Shown: positions 1 to 11,700 of the stretch, in pieces | Layout of the letters: every line of letters begins with the position of its first letter | How positions within the stretch are numbered: the first letter of the stretch is position 1 | Source: Paulinella micropora | Taxonomy: Eukaryota > Cercozoa > Imbricatea > Euglyphida > Paulinellidae | Reading direction: 5' to 3' | DNA: 64,000 bases | NCBI GenBank assembly: GCA_019918135.1 | Contig: WBZZ01006244.1 | Location: 18,766-82,765, forward strand | Position numbers and translations under genes: made by a program | Notes under the pieces: generated by a model | Told to the model about the DNA's origin: nothing | Database searches by the model: none | Seen by the model: only the letters and a program-made list of their open reading frames with translations

Positions 1-1760
1 CAGCCGGAGCTCCCAGGCACAGCGCAGCAGGTCGGCGACGGCGTACGCGTTGTCGGCCAGCTCGTGGCCGTAGCTCAGCAGCACCTGGCGGCCGTCCACG
101 CTCGCGTGCGTCACGGGCAGCAGCGCGCGCGAGGGGACCAGGCACGCGAAGCGGAAGAGTCGTTCGGGGTGCGCGGGCAGGCGGGCCCGCACCCAGGCGT
201 CGGCCGGCGCCGCGGCGAGCCAGGCGCGCAGCGCCGCCGAGGGCACCTGCGCCCGGCCGCCGCCGGCCCGGGGGCAGCACCAGCCGCACAAGTTCTCGAG
301 CGCCGCGCGGCCGGCGGGGCCGCGGAACTGGACCTCGGCCCACAGGCCGCACAGCTTGACCAGGCGGGGCTGCGCGCAGCCGCAGCCGCCCGCCTCCACC
401 GCACAGCGCACAACACCCCGCTTGCGGGCCAGGGCGCTGCCCAGGGCGCGGGACATGAGCGCCGCGCCCGGCGCCGCCACGGGGGCGGCCGAGCCCAGGC
501 CCCGGACCGGCGGCGCCGGCGGCAGCCCCCGCGCGGCCTCCTCGCGCCGCACAAAGTCGCGCAGCGTAGCGCAGCAGCCACCGAGGACCGCGAGCCTGGC
601 CCGGCAGGCCACGAGCTGCTCCTTCAGCCCGGCCGCCGACTGCAGCTCCGCCGCCAGCGCCGGGGGCAGCTCGCGGCCCAGCCCGCGCGGCAGCCGGCGG
701 GTCACGCCCGCGTGCGCCAGCTTCTGCAGGCGCTGCAGCAGCGCCTCGGCCAGGGACGCCTCACGCAGGCGCAGGCACGCCGCCGCGGCCAGCGAGAACG
801 GCTGCCCGGCCGCGCAGGCGAGCGCGCGCCACACCTGCTGCAGCCTGGCCAGCAGCACGCCCCCCAGCAGTACGTCCGTGCGCTGGCGCTGGGCGGCGGC
901 GTGCGACAGCTTGTTGCGGCGGTGCTGCTGCGCCAGCAGCCCGTTCCAGCGCTCGCGGACCCGGGCCAGCACGGACCCCCAGGCCTCCAGCGCCGCCGCC
1001 GGGCCGGGCCACGCGCCCCCACGGCGGCGGCCGCCCCCGCCGCCCCCTCGGCGGTCAGCAGCCACGAGCGCCGGCTCGTGTCGGCCGCCGCGGGGCAGGC
1101 CAGCAGGTCCGGGCCCGCGGCCGCGGGCTCGTCCCCGGCGCAGGCCTGCCAGTCGCCCCACCTGGCGGCCCAGGCCACCTCGTCCTGCCCGCTGGCGTGG
1201 CCGGGCGCGTGGGCGACCTGGAGCTGCAGCTGGGCCAGCCCCGTCACCCGGTCCAGGGACTCGACGAGCGCGCGCTGCTGCTCCTGGCTCAGGACGGCCC
1301 GGCCGTCGGCCACGCAGGCCGCCGGCCCCGCCTCCTCCTTGGCCAGCACCGCCGTGTCCCACAAGAAGGCCCCGCACTGCTTACACACTAGGGACAGGGC
1401 CAGCGACGCCTGCTTTTCGAACTGGGGGAGCAGCCACGGCTCCGGTACCTCGAGGTGGAAGGAGTGGTAGGTGCAGGCCAGCAGGTCTTGCTCGCACAAG
1501 GAACAGCACTTGGTGGCGCTGTCGGGCGTCAGCACGGGGTCGTGGTACGTGAACTTGGCCTGGTTCTCCTCGGTGCCGAGCCCCGACAGCCAGCCGGCCG
1601 ACACGTCCCGCACGTCCAGGTCCGTAGCTAGCTCGGCGGCCAGGCTGAGCACGTAATGGTCATCGCCGCCCGCCGGGCAGGGCGCGCGCACCTCCTGGAC
1701 TGCTTGCCACATGCGGCCGGGCTGACCCCACAGCCGCTTCGTCTCTGCTCGGCGTGGCAA
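1..1760 (-). CDS. Hypothetical protein with paired CxxC motifs, partial at window edge
   Basis: The reading frame enters from the left edge, so the C-terminus is missing. The N-terminal third has two cysteine pairs, CSLC at residues 86-89 and CKQC at 126-129, plus C96 and H99 between them. This spacing suggests a zinc-ribbon or treble-clef fold. After the cysteine region the protein becomes alanine- and leucine-rich and probably helical. The frame changes near 1010-1022, at a run of C on the plus strand. Protein-like sequence then continues in another minus frame down to position 1, so this is one gene with a single break. The start at 1760 is the longest; a second ATG lies 16 codons downstream. 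No family was recognised, and a role in transcription would be a guess based only on the zinc motif and neighbouring genes. Confidence 0.6.
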
Positions 1761-1831
1761 TGTGGCCAGCCCAGGGAGAGCGGGAGGAGGCCGGCTCGTT
1801 CTTCTCTGGCTGGCTGGGGGAAAGGAGGACC

Positions 1832-1836
<5 letters not shown>

Positions 1837-1877
<41 letters not shown>
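1837..1877. repeat. (CT)n microsatellite
   Basis: About 20 uninterrupted CT dinucleotides lie between two divergent genes. On the plus strand the tract is pyrimidine-only and sits about 150 nt before the ATG of the F-box/LRR gene at 2026. A similar sense-strand CT tract precedes the F-box/LRR gene that starts at 8697. Confidence 0.95.
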
Positions 1878-1880
<3 letters not shown>

Positions 1881-2025
1881 CTCCGGAGAGGGAGAGTGAA
1901 GGGGGGAAGGGGGACGGCAGGGGGGAGGGTACCAATCCCCGCCGCGCTCGCTTCCCTGCCGTCCCCTCCCCCTCTACGACGCGCGCTCCCAGCCATGACC
2001 GACAGCTAAACCAACAAAGGAAAGC

Positions 2026-3340
2026 ATGGCGGACCGACCTACTCTGGGGTTTCCGGCCGGGGCCTGGCCCCGGGTCAGGGACTATCTGGGCTGGCACCCC
2101 GAGCTAGGGGCCGTGAGCCCCGAGCTGCACGGATTCCTGGGCAGGCCGGGGGCCTGGGCGCGCTTCCGCTGTACCGAGCTCGACCTAAGCACTCCTGCCC
2201 GGGCTACGGCCTTCCAGGCCTGGCTGGGCCAGGCCTGGAGCCAGGCCAAGGTCCAGGTAGGGACCCTGGTGTTGGCCATGGAGTTGCTGAGCGACCGGGG
2301 CGGGGCCTGGGCCAGCCTGGCCGTGGACGAGCTGTGGCTAACGGGGCCGAAGAACTTCACGCGCGAACACTGCATGCTCCTGGTGAAGCTCTGGCCTGAG
2401 CTAAGGCAGCTCGACCTCGACCTCGCCGACCCCCCCCCCCCGACCCCCCCGACCCCGACTGCGACCCCCCGACCCCGACTGCGACCCCCCCGACCCCGAC
2501 TGCGACAGGAAACGCGGCGAGGTCACTGAGGGCGGGCTCGCGCGCTTGACTGAACTGGTGAATTTGCAGCGCCTCGTGATCAGGGAGTGCAAGCATGTAA
2601 GGCCTAATTGGTCCACTTACGTGAGCCGGCTGAAGAACTTGCAGGAGCTGTACGTCAGTGGAGTGTGTGTCACACCTAGTGATTTATCCGAACTGGCAAC
2701 GCTGCCGCAGCTGCGGAAGCTAACAATCGAGGCTGGCCCCGGCGTCGGGGACTTTACACTGCAGTGCCTCGCGCAGATGCAGTCCTTAGTGGAGCTGTCT
2801 CTTCGCGGTTGTTCTGAGGTCAAGGGAGAGCAGTCCTTACCAAACCTGCGGCTGCTGCAAAAGCTCGATCTTAGCGGGTGTTACAAGCTCCAGAGCGACA
2901 GGCTGTTGTCGGAACTGAACCGGACCGCGCTGCTGGAGCTGGACTTGAGTTGCTGCTCGAACCTTAGCTCGCTGGTCATTGTACCAACGCTGCTCCAGCT
3001 GCGGAGACTCTGCCTCGCTGATTGTACAGAGCTGCCCGAACTGGAGTCCTTGGCTTCGCTGCACGACCGGGTGGGCCTGGAGGACCTCAGCCTCGCCGGC
3101 TGGGAACAGCTCACGGACGACGGACTGGCGTGCTTGCAGAGACTGCCGAACCTACGAAAACTCAACCTCCGCGGCTGTACGGAAATCACGGACCCGGGAG
3201 TGAGTTCCCTCGTCCAGCGCCTGCCGAGCCTAAGAGAACTCGACCTCGAGGGCTGTACCGAGCTCACTGAGCTAGGGATACAGGCGCTAAGAGAGTCTAG
3301 CCCGCTTGTTCTAATAACGACCGAAGGAATGAATGAATGA
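2026..3340 (+). CDS. F-box-like / leucine-rich repeat protein (AMN1-like)
   Basis: The first 45 residues have a weak F-box pattern: a proline-tryptophan helix, then hydrophobic positions and a terminal tryptophan. From about residue 180 to the end there are cysteine-type leucine-rich repeats of about 25 residues, with units such as LRKLNLRGCTEITD, typical of AMN1/FBXL proteins. Such proteins usually join Skp1-Cullin ubiquitin ligases and hold the substrate on the LRR arc. The frame changes at a run of 12 C at 2430-2441, inside a proline/threonine-rich linker made of three copies of a 20-nt repeat. The LRR half continues at once in the next frame, so I read this as one gene with a homopolymer indel. 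The CT tract at 1837 lies in its probable leader. Confidence 0.75.
2430..2512. repeat. C12 run followed by ~20-bp tandem repeat
   Basis: Twelve C residues are followed by three copies of a GACCCCGACTGCGACCCCCC-type unit. It lies within the linker of the F-box/LRR gene and is where that gene changes frame. Confidence 0.85.
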
Positions 3341-4022
3341 GGACCGCGCTGGCCTCTGCAGGCAGAGACGCCCGAAAAAGCCCTAGCCCAGGGGGGTAAG
3401 GGCCCTCCCCCGGTTGAGACCCGCGCCTTTGCAGGAGCCGCGTACTTAAAGAAAGGAGCAGTGTACACAAGTCGAAAAATGTAGTTGTTGGTAGCCTACG
3501 ACACGCGGCGCGGGCCGCACCTACTGCCGGCCTCCCCCCCAATCTTTCCAGGGGGTTCGAGCCCAACGCTCAGCGGCCGGGCCAGCCTTGTTTCGCACGT
3601 CCGGGCCGGTGGCTAGTAACTCGGCGGCCAAGCCGAGCACGCCAGGGGGGGGGGCCGTCGCCGTCGCCCGCCGGGCGGGGGCGAGCGCACGTCCCTTTAC
3701 TTCTGGCCACAGACGGCCAGGGCTGCCCTCTGAACCGCCCCACCTCTGCTAGGCGCGGCCAGGTGGCCAGGAGAGGCTGGGACCACCACGCTAAAAACTT
3801 CTTCTCCTCCCCCCCGCGCCCGCACCTCCCCCCCCGCGCCCGCACCCCCCCCCTCCCGCGCGCCCGCACCTCCCCCTCCCGCGCCGGGCCAGCCGGGGGC
3901 CGCCGCCCCGCCATAGGAATAAAAGGTCGGAGCTTAGAGCGGCCGATGGCTAACCAGGGGCATCCAGCATCGAGGGGTCCGGCCCTCGGGCGCACCCTGG
4001 CCAGGCCGGGCCCTCCCCGTCG
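3341..4022 (+). promoter_or_regulatory. Intergenic region with polypyrimidine tract and TATA-like AATAAAAGG
   Basis: No credible gene is seen. The 3800-3890 stretch is almost pure C with CGCCCGCA units. AATAAAAGG at 3918-3926 lies about 97 nt before the next ATG. It resembles GATAAAAGG, which lies 52 nt before the nicotinamidase-like gene at 33675. It could be a TATA element for the downstream gene, or a polyadenylation signal for the upstream one. Confidence 0.4.
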
Positions 4023-7000
4023 TTGACGGGGAACTTGCTCAGTTTCCTCGGTGGCTCCGACCGCCTCGCTGCTGGCTGCCTTTCCCCTTCCTGGCTAGCC
4101 AGGGAGCGAGAGGATGCCGTACGGCAGACTTTGCTCCCCGCGTGCCTACAACGCTACAACTGGCTACACGGTTCGCGGGAGGATGACCCCCACGACCGCC
4201 TACAGCAAGTGCTGTCAGAGCTCGGCCAGTACGTGGATCGGGTCTACACTGGCTCGCGCCCGCGGACGGACAACGAGGGCGCGTGGAAGCTCACCGCGAG
4301 TGGCTTGAAAAAGCAGAAGTCGCTGTTTTTCCATAATCTGCTAGCGCCCGGGCAGGACGAGCTGTGGCCGAGAGAAACCACTGCTGACGCGGCCGTGCGC
4401 TATTGGAGGGCGATGGCCGACGCCGTCGAGCAGTTTGCGCCTGGGCCTAGGGCCGCCAGCCTCGCCGAGGAAGAGCCATTCGAACCCTGGTTTGCACAAG
4501 ACGAGCGGCCCGAACCGGACGGCTCTACCGACCTCACGGTGACACTCGCCCCGTTGGACCTGGGCGCGGCCAGAGATGTCATCACGCTGACGCCGCGGAG
4601 CACGCGGCACTTTCCGTTTCGACCTGAGGTGGGGAGGCAACGCAAGATTACTTCCTTGTACCTGCACTGCTTCCCCTTAGCCTTCCGCGAAGCGGGGGAA
4701 CAGGCCGACGGTCCCTTCTGCCTGAGGTCACAGAACGAGCTGCAGAACGAGCTGCGGAGGCTGCGCCTGTCGCAGATGGACTGCCCCCCCGAGGAGCATG
4801 AACTGCGCTTCGAACGCTGCGCCGCGCTGGAGGAGCTCGTGTTTACGCGGAAAGCGCCGGCGGCGACCGCTACACTCGCCTTCAACTGGTGCCACAACCT
4901 CCGCGTCATCGATACCTCCACTGGCAGCAGCGGCCCGCAGCCCGTCTCGATTACGCTGCTAGGGGACTACAGATCGCTCCTGCTCAGGCCCGGCCCCGGA
5001 GACCTGCGGTTGAGGACGCTGCGTCCCTGCGACTTACTGGACTGGCCTTGCGCGGACCGCCAGTGGGGGGTACAGCCCAGCTAGAACTTCAATGCGGGCA
5101 CGCCTTCTCTCCCTGGCCTGGTACGGGCTGCGAGAAGCAACCAGTGATGTCAGCACTACTGTTAAGGACAGTGAGGTCCTGGATCTGCTGTCGTGGCCGG
5201 ACCTCCGGTGGGCGCGGGGCTCTTTCTCGCTAACAGCAGACCTTCCTAAAAAGGACGGGAGGTTTGAAGATGCTAGCACCTATGATGATAGGCCTCCCCC
5301 GCGGTACGAGGTCGAGCTGCCCGCACTGGAGACGTGTGCAAAGACTTGCAACTAAAGCTCGTAGGCTGCCAGTACCTGCGGGACTTCGAACTACCCAAGC
5401 TGTGGCAGGTGGGCAGGGACCTAACCCTAACACTCAAATACTGCTTCGACCTCCAGACCTTGGGCTGCCCGTACTGGCTTCCGTCGGTGGACGTCTCGCG
5501 CTAACACTAGATGCAGCACGCGGATGGGACGACGCATCATCGGGGGCGCCCTGCACCGAGGTAGTGCTGCCAGCCCTCACAAAATGTGGATCCGCCTCCC
5601 TTGTCATCAAGTCAGCCCAGCAATTGGCCAACCTGGGGCTGCCAGCGCTCCGCCGGGCGGACAGCGTTGAAGTGACCTTAGAGAAGTGCGCTAGCTTAAG
5701 CGTGGTGTCTCTGCCAGCGCTCGCGGCCAACAGCGTCCAGTAACTGTAGCGCAATGCGAGCTTACAGCAGGTGTCACTGCCAAAGCTAGAACTGCCGGCG
5801 GTGCAAGGGCGGGACGACGCTTACCCCGAAATCACATTCACGGCCTCAGACTGCGGCAGTCTCGAGAGGTTGGAAGCCCCCGAGCTGAAGACTGCCGGGT
5901 TGATCAGGCTCGAGATACACGGCGGTGCTCTGCCGTCGGTGGACCTGTCCGGCTTGCGCGAGTGCAAAGAGAAACTAACCCTGACTTGCGTGGGCCCCGA
6001 GCGTGGGGCGCGCGGCGGGTCGTCTCTGGCCCCCGAGCTGGCACTCGATAACTTGTCAAAGGTGGGGGGCCTGGCGGAGTTCAAGTTTGAAGCAAGCCAC
6101 TGCTTCCAAGAGCTCCGGTGGCCCCAACTAACCGAGGCGAGCAAGCTCGACATTAGCTGTACAGACTGTAACCAGCTGAACGAAGCCAGTCTGCCGGTCC
6201 TGCCGGCGGGCCAGCTGCAGCTCGCGCTGGACTTCCGGCGGTGTCCACAGCTAGCCAGGCTGCAGGTGCCGCTCTGGAAGACGGCCGCGCGCGATACGTA
6301 CATCAGGCTGCTTGACTGCGGCTCTGTCAAGGAACTCTGCTTCCCCTGCTTGGAGGACCAGCAGTCCCCCCGCCGACCGGAGTCGACGCCAAAGATCCCA
6401 AGTTCATGCTCACTCTCGCAGGCTGTCAGCAAGTGCGGAAGCTAGCCATGCCCCGGCTGGAATCTCTGTGCACCCCCCTGAACGTGGGAATCTACGACTG
6501 CCCAGACTTCAAGGAATGCCTGCTGCCCCGTCTGGTTGCCTGCCCGTCGGCCAGATTCTACTTGGCACGGTGCCCAAGCGTACAAAGCTTTCCCGTGCCC
6601 CCGCTGTCTAGTCTCGACGGAAAAGCAACAGTGCAGCTCAAGTTCAAGGACTGCGCCACGTTCAGCAACCTCGCCCTGCCTAAGAAGCTAACCGCAGGCA
6701 CGTTCAAACTCACGCTGACGAAGTGTCCTAAGCTCGAGGAAGTGAAGCTGCCACCCGATCTGGCCTGCGACGTCCTAGAGATTACGGTTGCAGCTTGTCA
6801 GAGGTTCCGACGTCTTAGCCCCTTGGTCACTCGGCCAGCGTGGGCCGTCGGACGGAAGCAGGAAGCGGTCGCCCGGCTAACGTTCAGAGACTGCGAGTCA
6901 TTACAGCACCTGTCACCGGTACCACTGGACGGAGAGATCGGCAAGCTCACGCTAAAGCTCGTGAAATGCCATAGCCTGCAGGAACTAGCCCTGCCCCCCC

Positions 7001-7571
7001 AGGTGGTCTGCGCTGGCCTTAACGTCTCGGTTTCGAACTGTAACTCGTTCGGGCACCTCGGCCTCCCTAACGCCTGGGGCAGGACGCCGTCGTGAAGCTA
7101 GAGTTCAAGGAATGTGAAGCGTTCAGCAGCCAGGTTCTACCCCAGGAGTTCGAGGTGAAAAGCCTCGTGCTCGTGATCGAGAAGTGCACAGGGCTGGAGG
7201 AGCTGACTCTACCCCCTTGGCCTGCTTGCGACAAGCTCGAGCTCTGGGTCCTGAACTGTGCTTCTCTCATGAGCATAACTCTCCCCGCTCGAGAACCGGG
7301 ACGGCGGCTGGCTACCACGCTGGTTCTGCAGAGGTGCCCCCTACTGCAACGAGTGGAGAACGAGCCGCGTGATTATCAGTCGCGGACAGTGGACGAGTGC
7401 CCCAGCCTGAGGGGCGCCCTGGCTAGCGGTACAGCACAGACGGCCGAGCTAGGCAGGCTGTCTCTTTCTGGCTGTCAAGGCTTCCCCGGGCTCTCTCTGC
7501 CGCGAGTCTTCCTTGTACCGGGGCTCCGGGCCGGGCGGCGAAAGGGAGCGCCAGCAAAGCGCGGAATTTAA
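4023..7571 (+). pseudogene. Long LRR/solenoid repeat protein, disrupted by many frameshifts
   Basis: About 3.5 kb of repeat-protein sequence is scattered over all three plus frames. The first segment (4023-5084) has about 220 residues of non-repeat sequence, then short repeats. Later segments (5092-5355, 5264-5743, 5771-6445, 6406-7095, 7092-7571) carry units such as LTLTKCPKLEEVKLP, where a short strand is followed by a cysteine and a leucine-proline end. This suggests an LRR-like solenoid. Frame changes come every 100-700 nt, many away from homopolymers, and TAA and TAG lie six bases apart at 5741-5749. The density of breaks is higher than in most neighbours, so decay seems more likely than sequencing error alone. 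An F-box at the N-terminus is possible but not clear. Function would resemble the neighbouring F-box/LRR genes. Confidence 0.6.
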
Positions 7572-7644
7572 AAAAAATTAAAATCTGAAATACTACGTTT
7601 GTTTCTTCCTTTTTTATCCTGACAACCGCGTGGCCAACGTGCCG

Positions 7645-8697
7645 TCAGTCTGTAGCGTCTAGAACTTCGTCTAGCGGCAAGACGTCTGATACGCAACAGC
7701 TGAGGTGAGGCTTGGCTTGTCGGAGCCGCTCCACGGTGGCTACCGGAATAGCTGCGCATTGTACCAGGTACAGCGCGCGCAGGGAGCTGGCAGCACAGGC
7801 CTGCCGTAGCTCGTCGTAGGTCACACTGTCCCGCGTACTGAGGACCAGTTGCTGCAGCCGGGGCAGCGACGCTACGTACCGCAGGTTGGCAGTGGCCACG
7901 TGACCCAGCGTCAGGACGCGGAGGTTGCGGAGGCTGGGCAGGAAGCTGAGGCTGGCGTTGTCGACCAGCTCGCACGAGCTCAGCTCCAGCCTCCGCAGTC
8001 GCTGGAGTGTGCGCAGGTGGCCAAGGCCCGTGGCGGTCAGCGGCCAACAGTGGCTGAGGGTGAGGCAGGTGAGTGACTGCAGCTGTGCCAAAGCGGCCAA
8101 GGTGTCATCCCTCAGGGGCTGGACCCATTCTAGCTCTAGTTCCTTAACTGCGGCAGGTGCCTGCAATTGGCGTAGCGCACTACCAAGGTCCTCATCAATC
8201 GACGTGGCACCGATGGTAAGCTTGTGGACAGAGGCCACGACCGACAACAGCTGAGCTAGCTCCTGTTCATACTCGCCGGTTTCATCGCCTCCGTATTTTA
8301 GTCTACGTACGTGAATTTGTCGTAGCATAGCCATTCTGACCCCTACCTCGTCAGGGCCAGGGCCAACCACGATTGATATGGCTGGCCTGGTTTCCAAGCA
8401 CAGGCCCCGAAAAGCAGTAAATATTCTTTGGTCAGCACGTAGACATAAGTTAAACTCTGGTGGCTTAAAGCCCGTCCAGAAGGACGGCCGCTGGCGCAGA
8501 GCCGAGAGTTGTTGGCAGGTGGAGACTAGGCTGACCAGCCGGTCCTCGCCTAAGTAGGCCCTCACCCAAGGCCACAGGCAGTCAGGCAGCGCCAGCAACA
8601 AACACGAGCGCGACGGAATTGAGGCTAGGCACTGGCGCCCTGCCAAGCGCCGGCGTTTGGGGCTGCGGCGGCCGGCTGGCCTGGGCTGAGCGTACAT
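7645..8697 (-). CDS. F-box / leucine-rich repeat protein
   Basis: Intact, 350 residues from the ATG at 8697. An F-box is recognisable at about residues 28-70: LALPDCLWPWVRAYL, a short gap, then CQQLSALRQRPSFW, matching the leucine-proline start, helix pattern and terminal tryptophan of the family. Six to seven LRRs follow, with units such as LRRLELSSCELVDNASL. Expected role: a substrate adaptor for an SCF-type ubiquitin ligase in the host cell. Upstream frames stay open into the RPB2 gene but read as low-complexity sequence, so 8697 is preferred. A sense CT tract lies 66 nt upstream of the ATG, as in the 2026 gene. Confidence 0.85.
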   Translation of the reverse strand: MYAQPRPAGRRSPKRRRLAGRQCLASIPSRSCLLLALPDCLWPWVRAYLGEDRLVSLVSTCQQLSALRQRPSFWTGFKPPEFNLCLRADQRIFTAFRGLCLETRPAISIVVGPGPDEVGVRMAMLRQIHVRRLKYGGDETGEYEQELAQLLSVVASVHKLTIGATSIDEDLGSALRQLQAPAAVKELELEWVQPLRDDTLAALAQLQSLTCLTLSHCWPLTATGLGHLRTLQRLRRLELSSCELVDNASLSFLPSLRNLRVLTLGHVATANLRYVASLPRLQQLVLSTRDSVTYDELRQACAASSLRALYLVQCAAIPVATVERLRQAKPHLSCCVSDVLPLDEVLDATD

Positions 8698-8744
8698 ACC
8701 GAACCGAGGAGTGCGGCCACATGCGCGTCGTCGGTCGCGGGACA

Positions 8745-11700
8745 CTAGAGTAAAACAACAGCAGAGAGAGAGAGAGAGAGAGAAAAGGGGACGGAGGTTT
8801 TTTGCCTCCCGAACAAGTGCGAGGCTAAATTCGCTGGCCAGCCAGCGTCCTGGAGCCGGCACGGGGGAGGGAGGGAGCGGGCGCCTCCCCCCGCCGCGAG
8901 CCCGTGGCCTAGCCTGCGGTCGCCCCCCACAGCGGGTCCGCGGCGGGGGCCCGTGGCCGCGGGCTCCGGCGTGGCGCGGTACAGCAGGCCCGCCGCGTCC
9001 AGCGTGTGCGCGGCCTTGAGCAGCACAAAGGTGTGCGAGACCGGGGTCAGGCCGGGGTGCTGCCCCGGCGGCACGGCCGCGCACGAACGCGTCAGGCACA
9101 CCGCCTGGCCGGACTGGTCCCGGAAGCCGAAGCGCCGGCAGCGGTTGCAGACGACGTCGAGGCGGCCGTCCGAGGTGCGCAGCACTTGCTTGAGCACCGA
9201 GCGCGACGCGCCCCCCTGGACCAGGGCGTCCACCAACATGTTGTCGCACTTGCTCGCCCCGTTCGTGCGCGTCGACTTGGTGCCCTGGTGCGTCAGCGGG
9301 TCCGTGGGCCCGCGGTGCCTGGACTTGAACTGGCCCTCGCTGGTCTTCTCTTGCTTGTTGTAGTACTGCAGGCCGACCATGGTCGGGTTGTCGGCGCCGT
9401 CCTGTTCCATGCACGCCGGGTTGTACAGGCGCTGGCCGGACAGCAGGTGCAGCTCGCGCAGGTAGGCCTGCCACGGCCGCAGCTGCTCGGCCCGCGGCGG
9501 CCGGCCGGGGCCCGGCGCCAGCGAGTCCAGGTAGTCCTGCCGGGTGCGGCCCAGCGGGCCCGGCCACCCGGCGCCCGGGGGCCCGGGGTCGGCGAGCGGC
9601 ACCAGCGCGCGGAACCAGCCCGCCTCGGCCGGGTGCCAGCCGTGGCGCCCGAGCGGGGTGAGGGCCAGCGCGCGCTCGGCCGGCCCGGGCGGCTGGGGGC
9701 GGGCTCGCCCAGCGTGTGCGCGAGCCAGGCCTCCTCGCTCCGCACCCACGCCGCCAGGGCTAACGGCGACTGGCAGCGGCCGTCGGGGGAGTGGAAGTGG
9801 GCGCGCTGGGGGTCGGCCGGGCACGCCCGGCGCGCGTCCGCGGGGCCCGCCAGGTCGGACGCCTCGGTGGCCAGGCGCAGGACCTTGCACAGGGCCGCGA
9901 GGGCCGGCCCGGTCGTAGCGCCCGCCAGGCGCAGCCAGTGCTGGACGCAGCGCCGGAACAGCTGGGGCGGGTCGGAGCGCACCGAGGCCTCCAGCACCCA
10001 CCAGAACTCGGCCCGCCACAGCGCCTGCCGGGGCCGGCCCTCGAGGGCCGTGTGGCGCAGCGTCTCCTGCGCCCAGGGCCAGACGTCGGCGACAGAGCCG
10101 CCGGTGACCGGGTGCCGGAGCTCGCGGCCGTGCAGCAGCACGAGCAGCGAGTGCAGCCCCGTCACGGCGTCGCTCACGGTCTTGCGGAACAGCTGCGCCG
10201 GGTTGACGAGCAGCTCGGGCCTCTCCCCGGTCGGCAGGTACGGCATGTCGTAGTCGGGCAGCACGGCGCACACGGTGCTCTTCTGGCCCGACGCATTCGA
10301 GATCTTGTCCCCGTACTGCAGGGCGCCGCCCGCACCGTGGCGACCCGCACCACCGCCGCGCGCCCGCGCCCGTGCCGCCACCCCCGCCGCCGCCGCTGCT
10401 GCCGCGCTGCCTGCTGCCGCGCTGCGTCACTGCTGCCGCTGCTGCTGTCACTGCTGCCGCCGCCGCCGCCGCGCTGCCGCACTGCTGCCGCCGCCGCCGC
10501 GCAGCCCGCCAAGTCGGCCGGGCCCGGGTCGAGCCAGCGGCCCCCGCGTCCAGGGGCACACGCTCGTCTCCGCCACCCGGCCGTCCAGGCCGCGGTCGTC
10601 TGCTGCAGCACGCCCTCCTGGTCCGCGCGCCGCGCCTAGGCGCCGCGCCTACGGCGCCCCAGCGCAGGGCGTCGAGCACGGGCCCCGCGGTCACAGGACA
10701 GCGAGCGCAGGAGCGGGTCGCCGCGGACGACGGCCGAGCCCGGGGCCGGCAGCCCCGGCCGCCCGTCGGCCAGCGAGAGCAGGTAGCCCTGCGGGCCCTG
10801 GTGGAACTGCGGGCGGCCCGCGCGCGCCGCGTGGCCGAACCGGCGCAGCAGGCGCTCCTGCTCCAGCCGGCGCGCCGTGAGCGCAAAGGCCGCGTCCCAC
10901 GACGCGTCCGCCGCCGGCTCGGCGGCGGCCCGCCGGCGGCCGCGCGGTTCGCTGGCGCTGAGCCAGTCGGCCAGCCGGGCCAGGTCGTCCGCGGCCTCCA
11001 GGAACATCTTTTGCTGGTAGCCCCGGTGCTCGACGTGCGTGAGCAGGCCCTCGTCCAGCGCCCCCCGCAGCCACACGGTGCCGTCGTCCTGGTTGTGGCT
11101 GAAGCCGCGGTACGCCAGCAGCACGTTGAGCCCGCTGGGCTGCAGCCCGACCGTGAGGGCCGAGGGGGGCGACTCCAACAGCGGGCGCTCGCTCTGCACC
11201 AGGTGCTTGGCGGTGCTGCCGCCCACGAAGCGGCCCGGCAGCCACTGCGCGATGGCCTGGTTGTGCAGGCTGGCCGCGTACACGAGCCGGGTCCCCGTCA
11301 CGTGCTCGTGGTACAGCGTCAGCGCGCCCGAGAAGCCCAGGTGCCTGATCGGCAGCAGCTCCACGTAGTCGGGCCGCGCCGCCCCCGCGCCCGCCAGCGC
11401 GAGCCGGTGGAGCTTGGCCAGGCTCTCGCAGCCCCACGCCACGGCCGCCTCCTGCGTCGTGAGCCAGAAGAGCCCCCCCGCCCGCAGCAGGGCGTGCCAC
11501 GCCCCCCGCGCCTCGGGCCACGCGCCGCCGGCGCTGTTGGTCAGCCCGTGCCGGTCCCACAGCCCCGCGGCCGCGCCCGCCCGGCCCGCGAGCGTGCGCA
11601 GCCGGCCGCGGGCCCAGCCCGCGCGCACCGAGCGCGGCAGGGGCACCCGCCCCCCGGCCAGCACGGGCAGGACGGGCGCCGCCAGCCGCCCGGCGTGGAC

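Noticed and set aside
356-1552. Long open frames on the plus strand opposite the first gene
   Set aside because: Very GC-rich DNA keeps antisense frames open. Their products are R/P/A/S-rich and lack any motif, while the minus strand gives normal protein composition.
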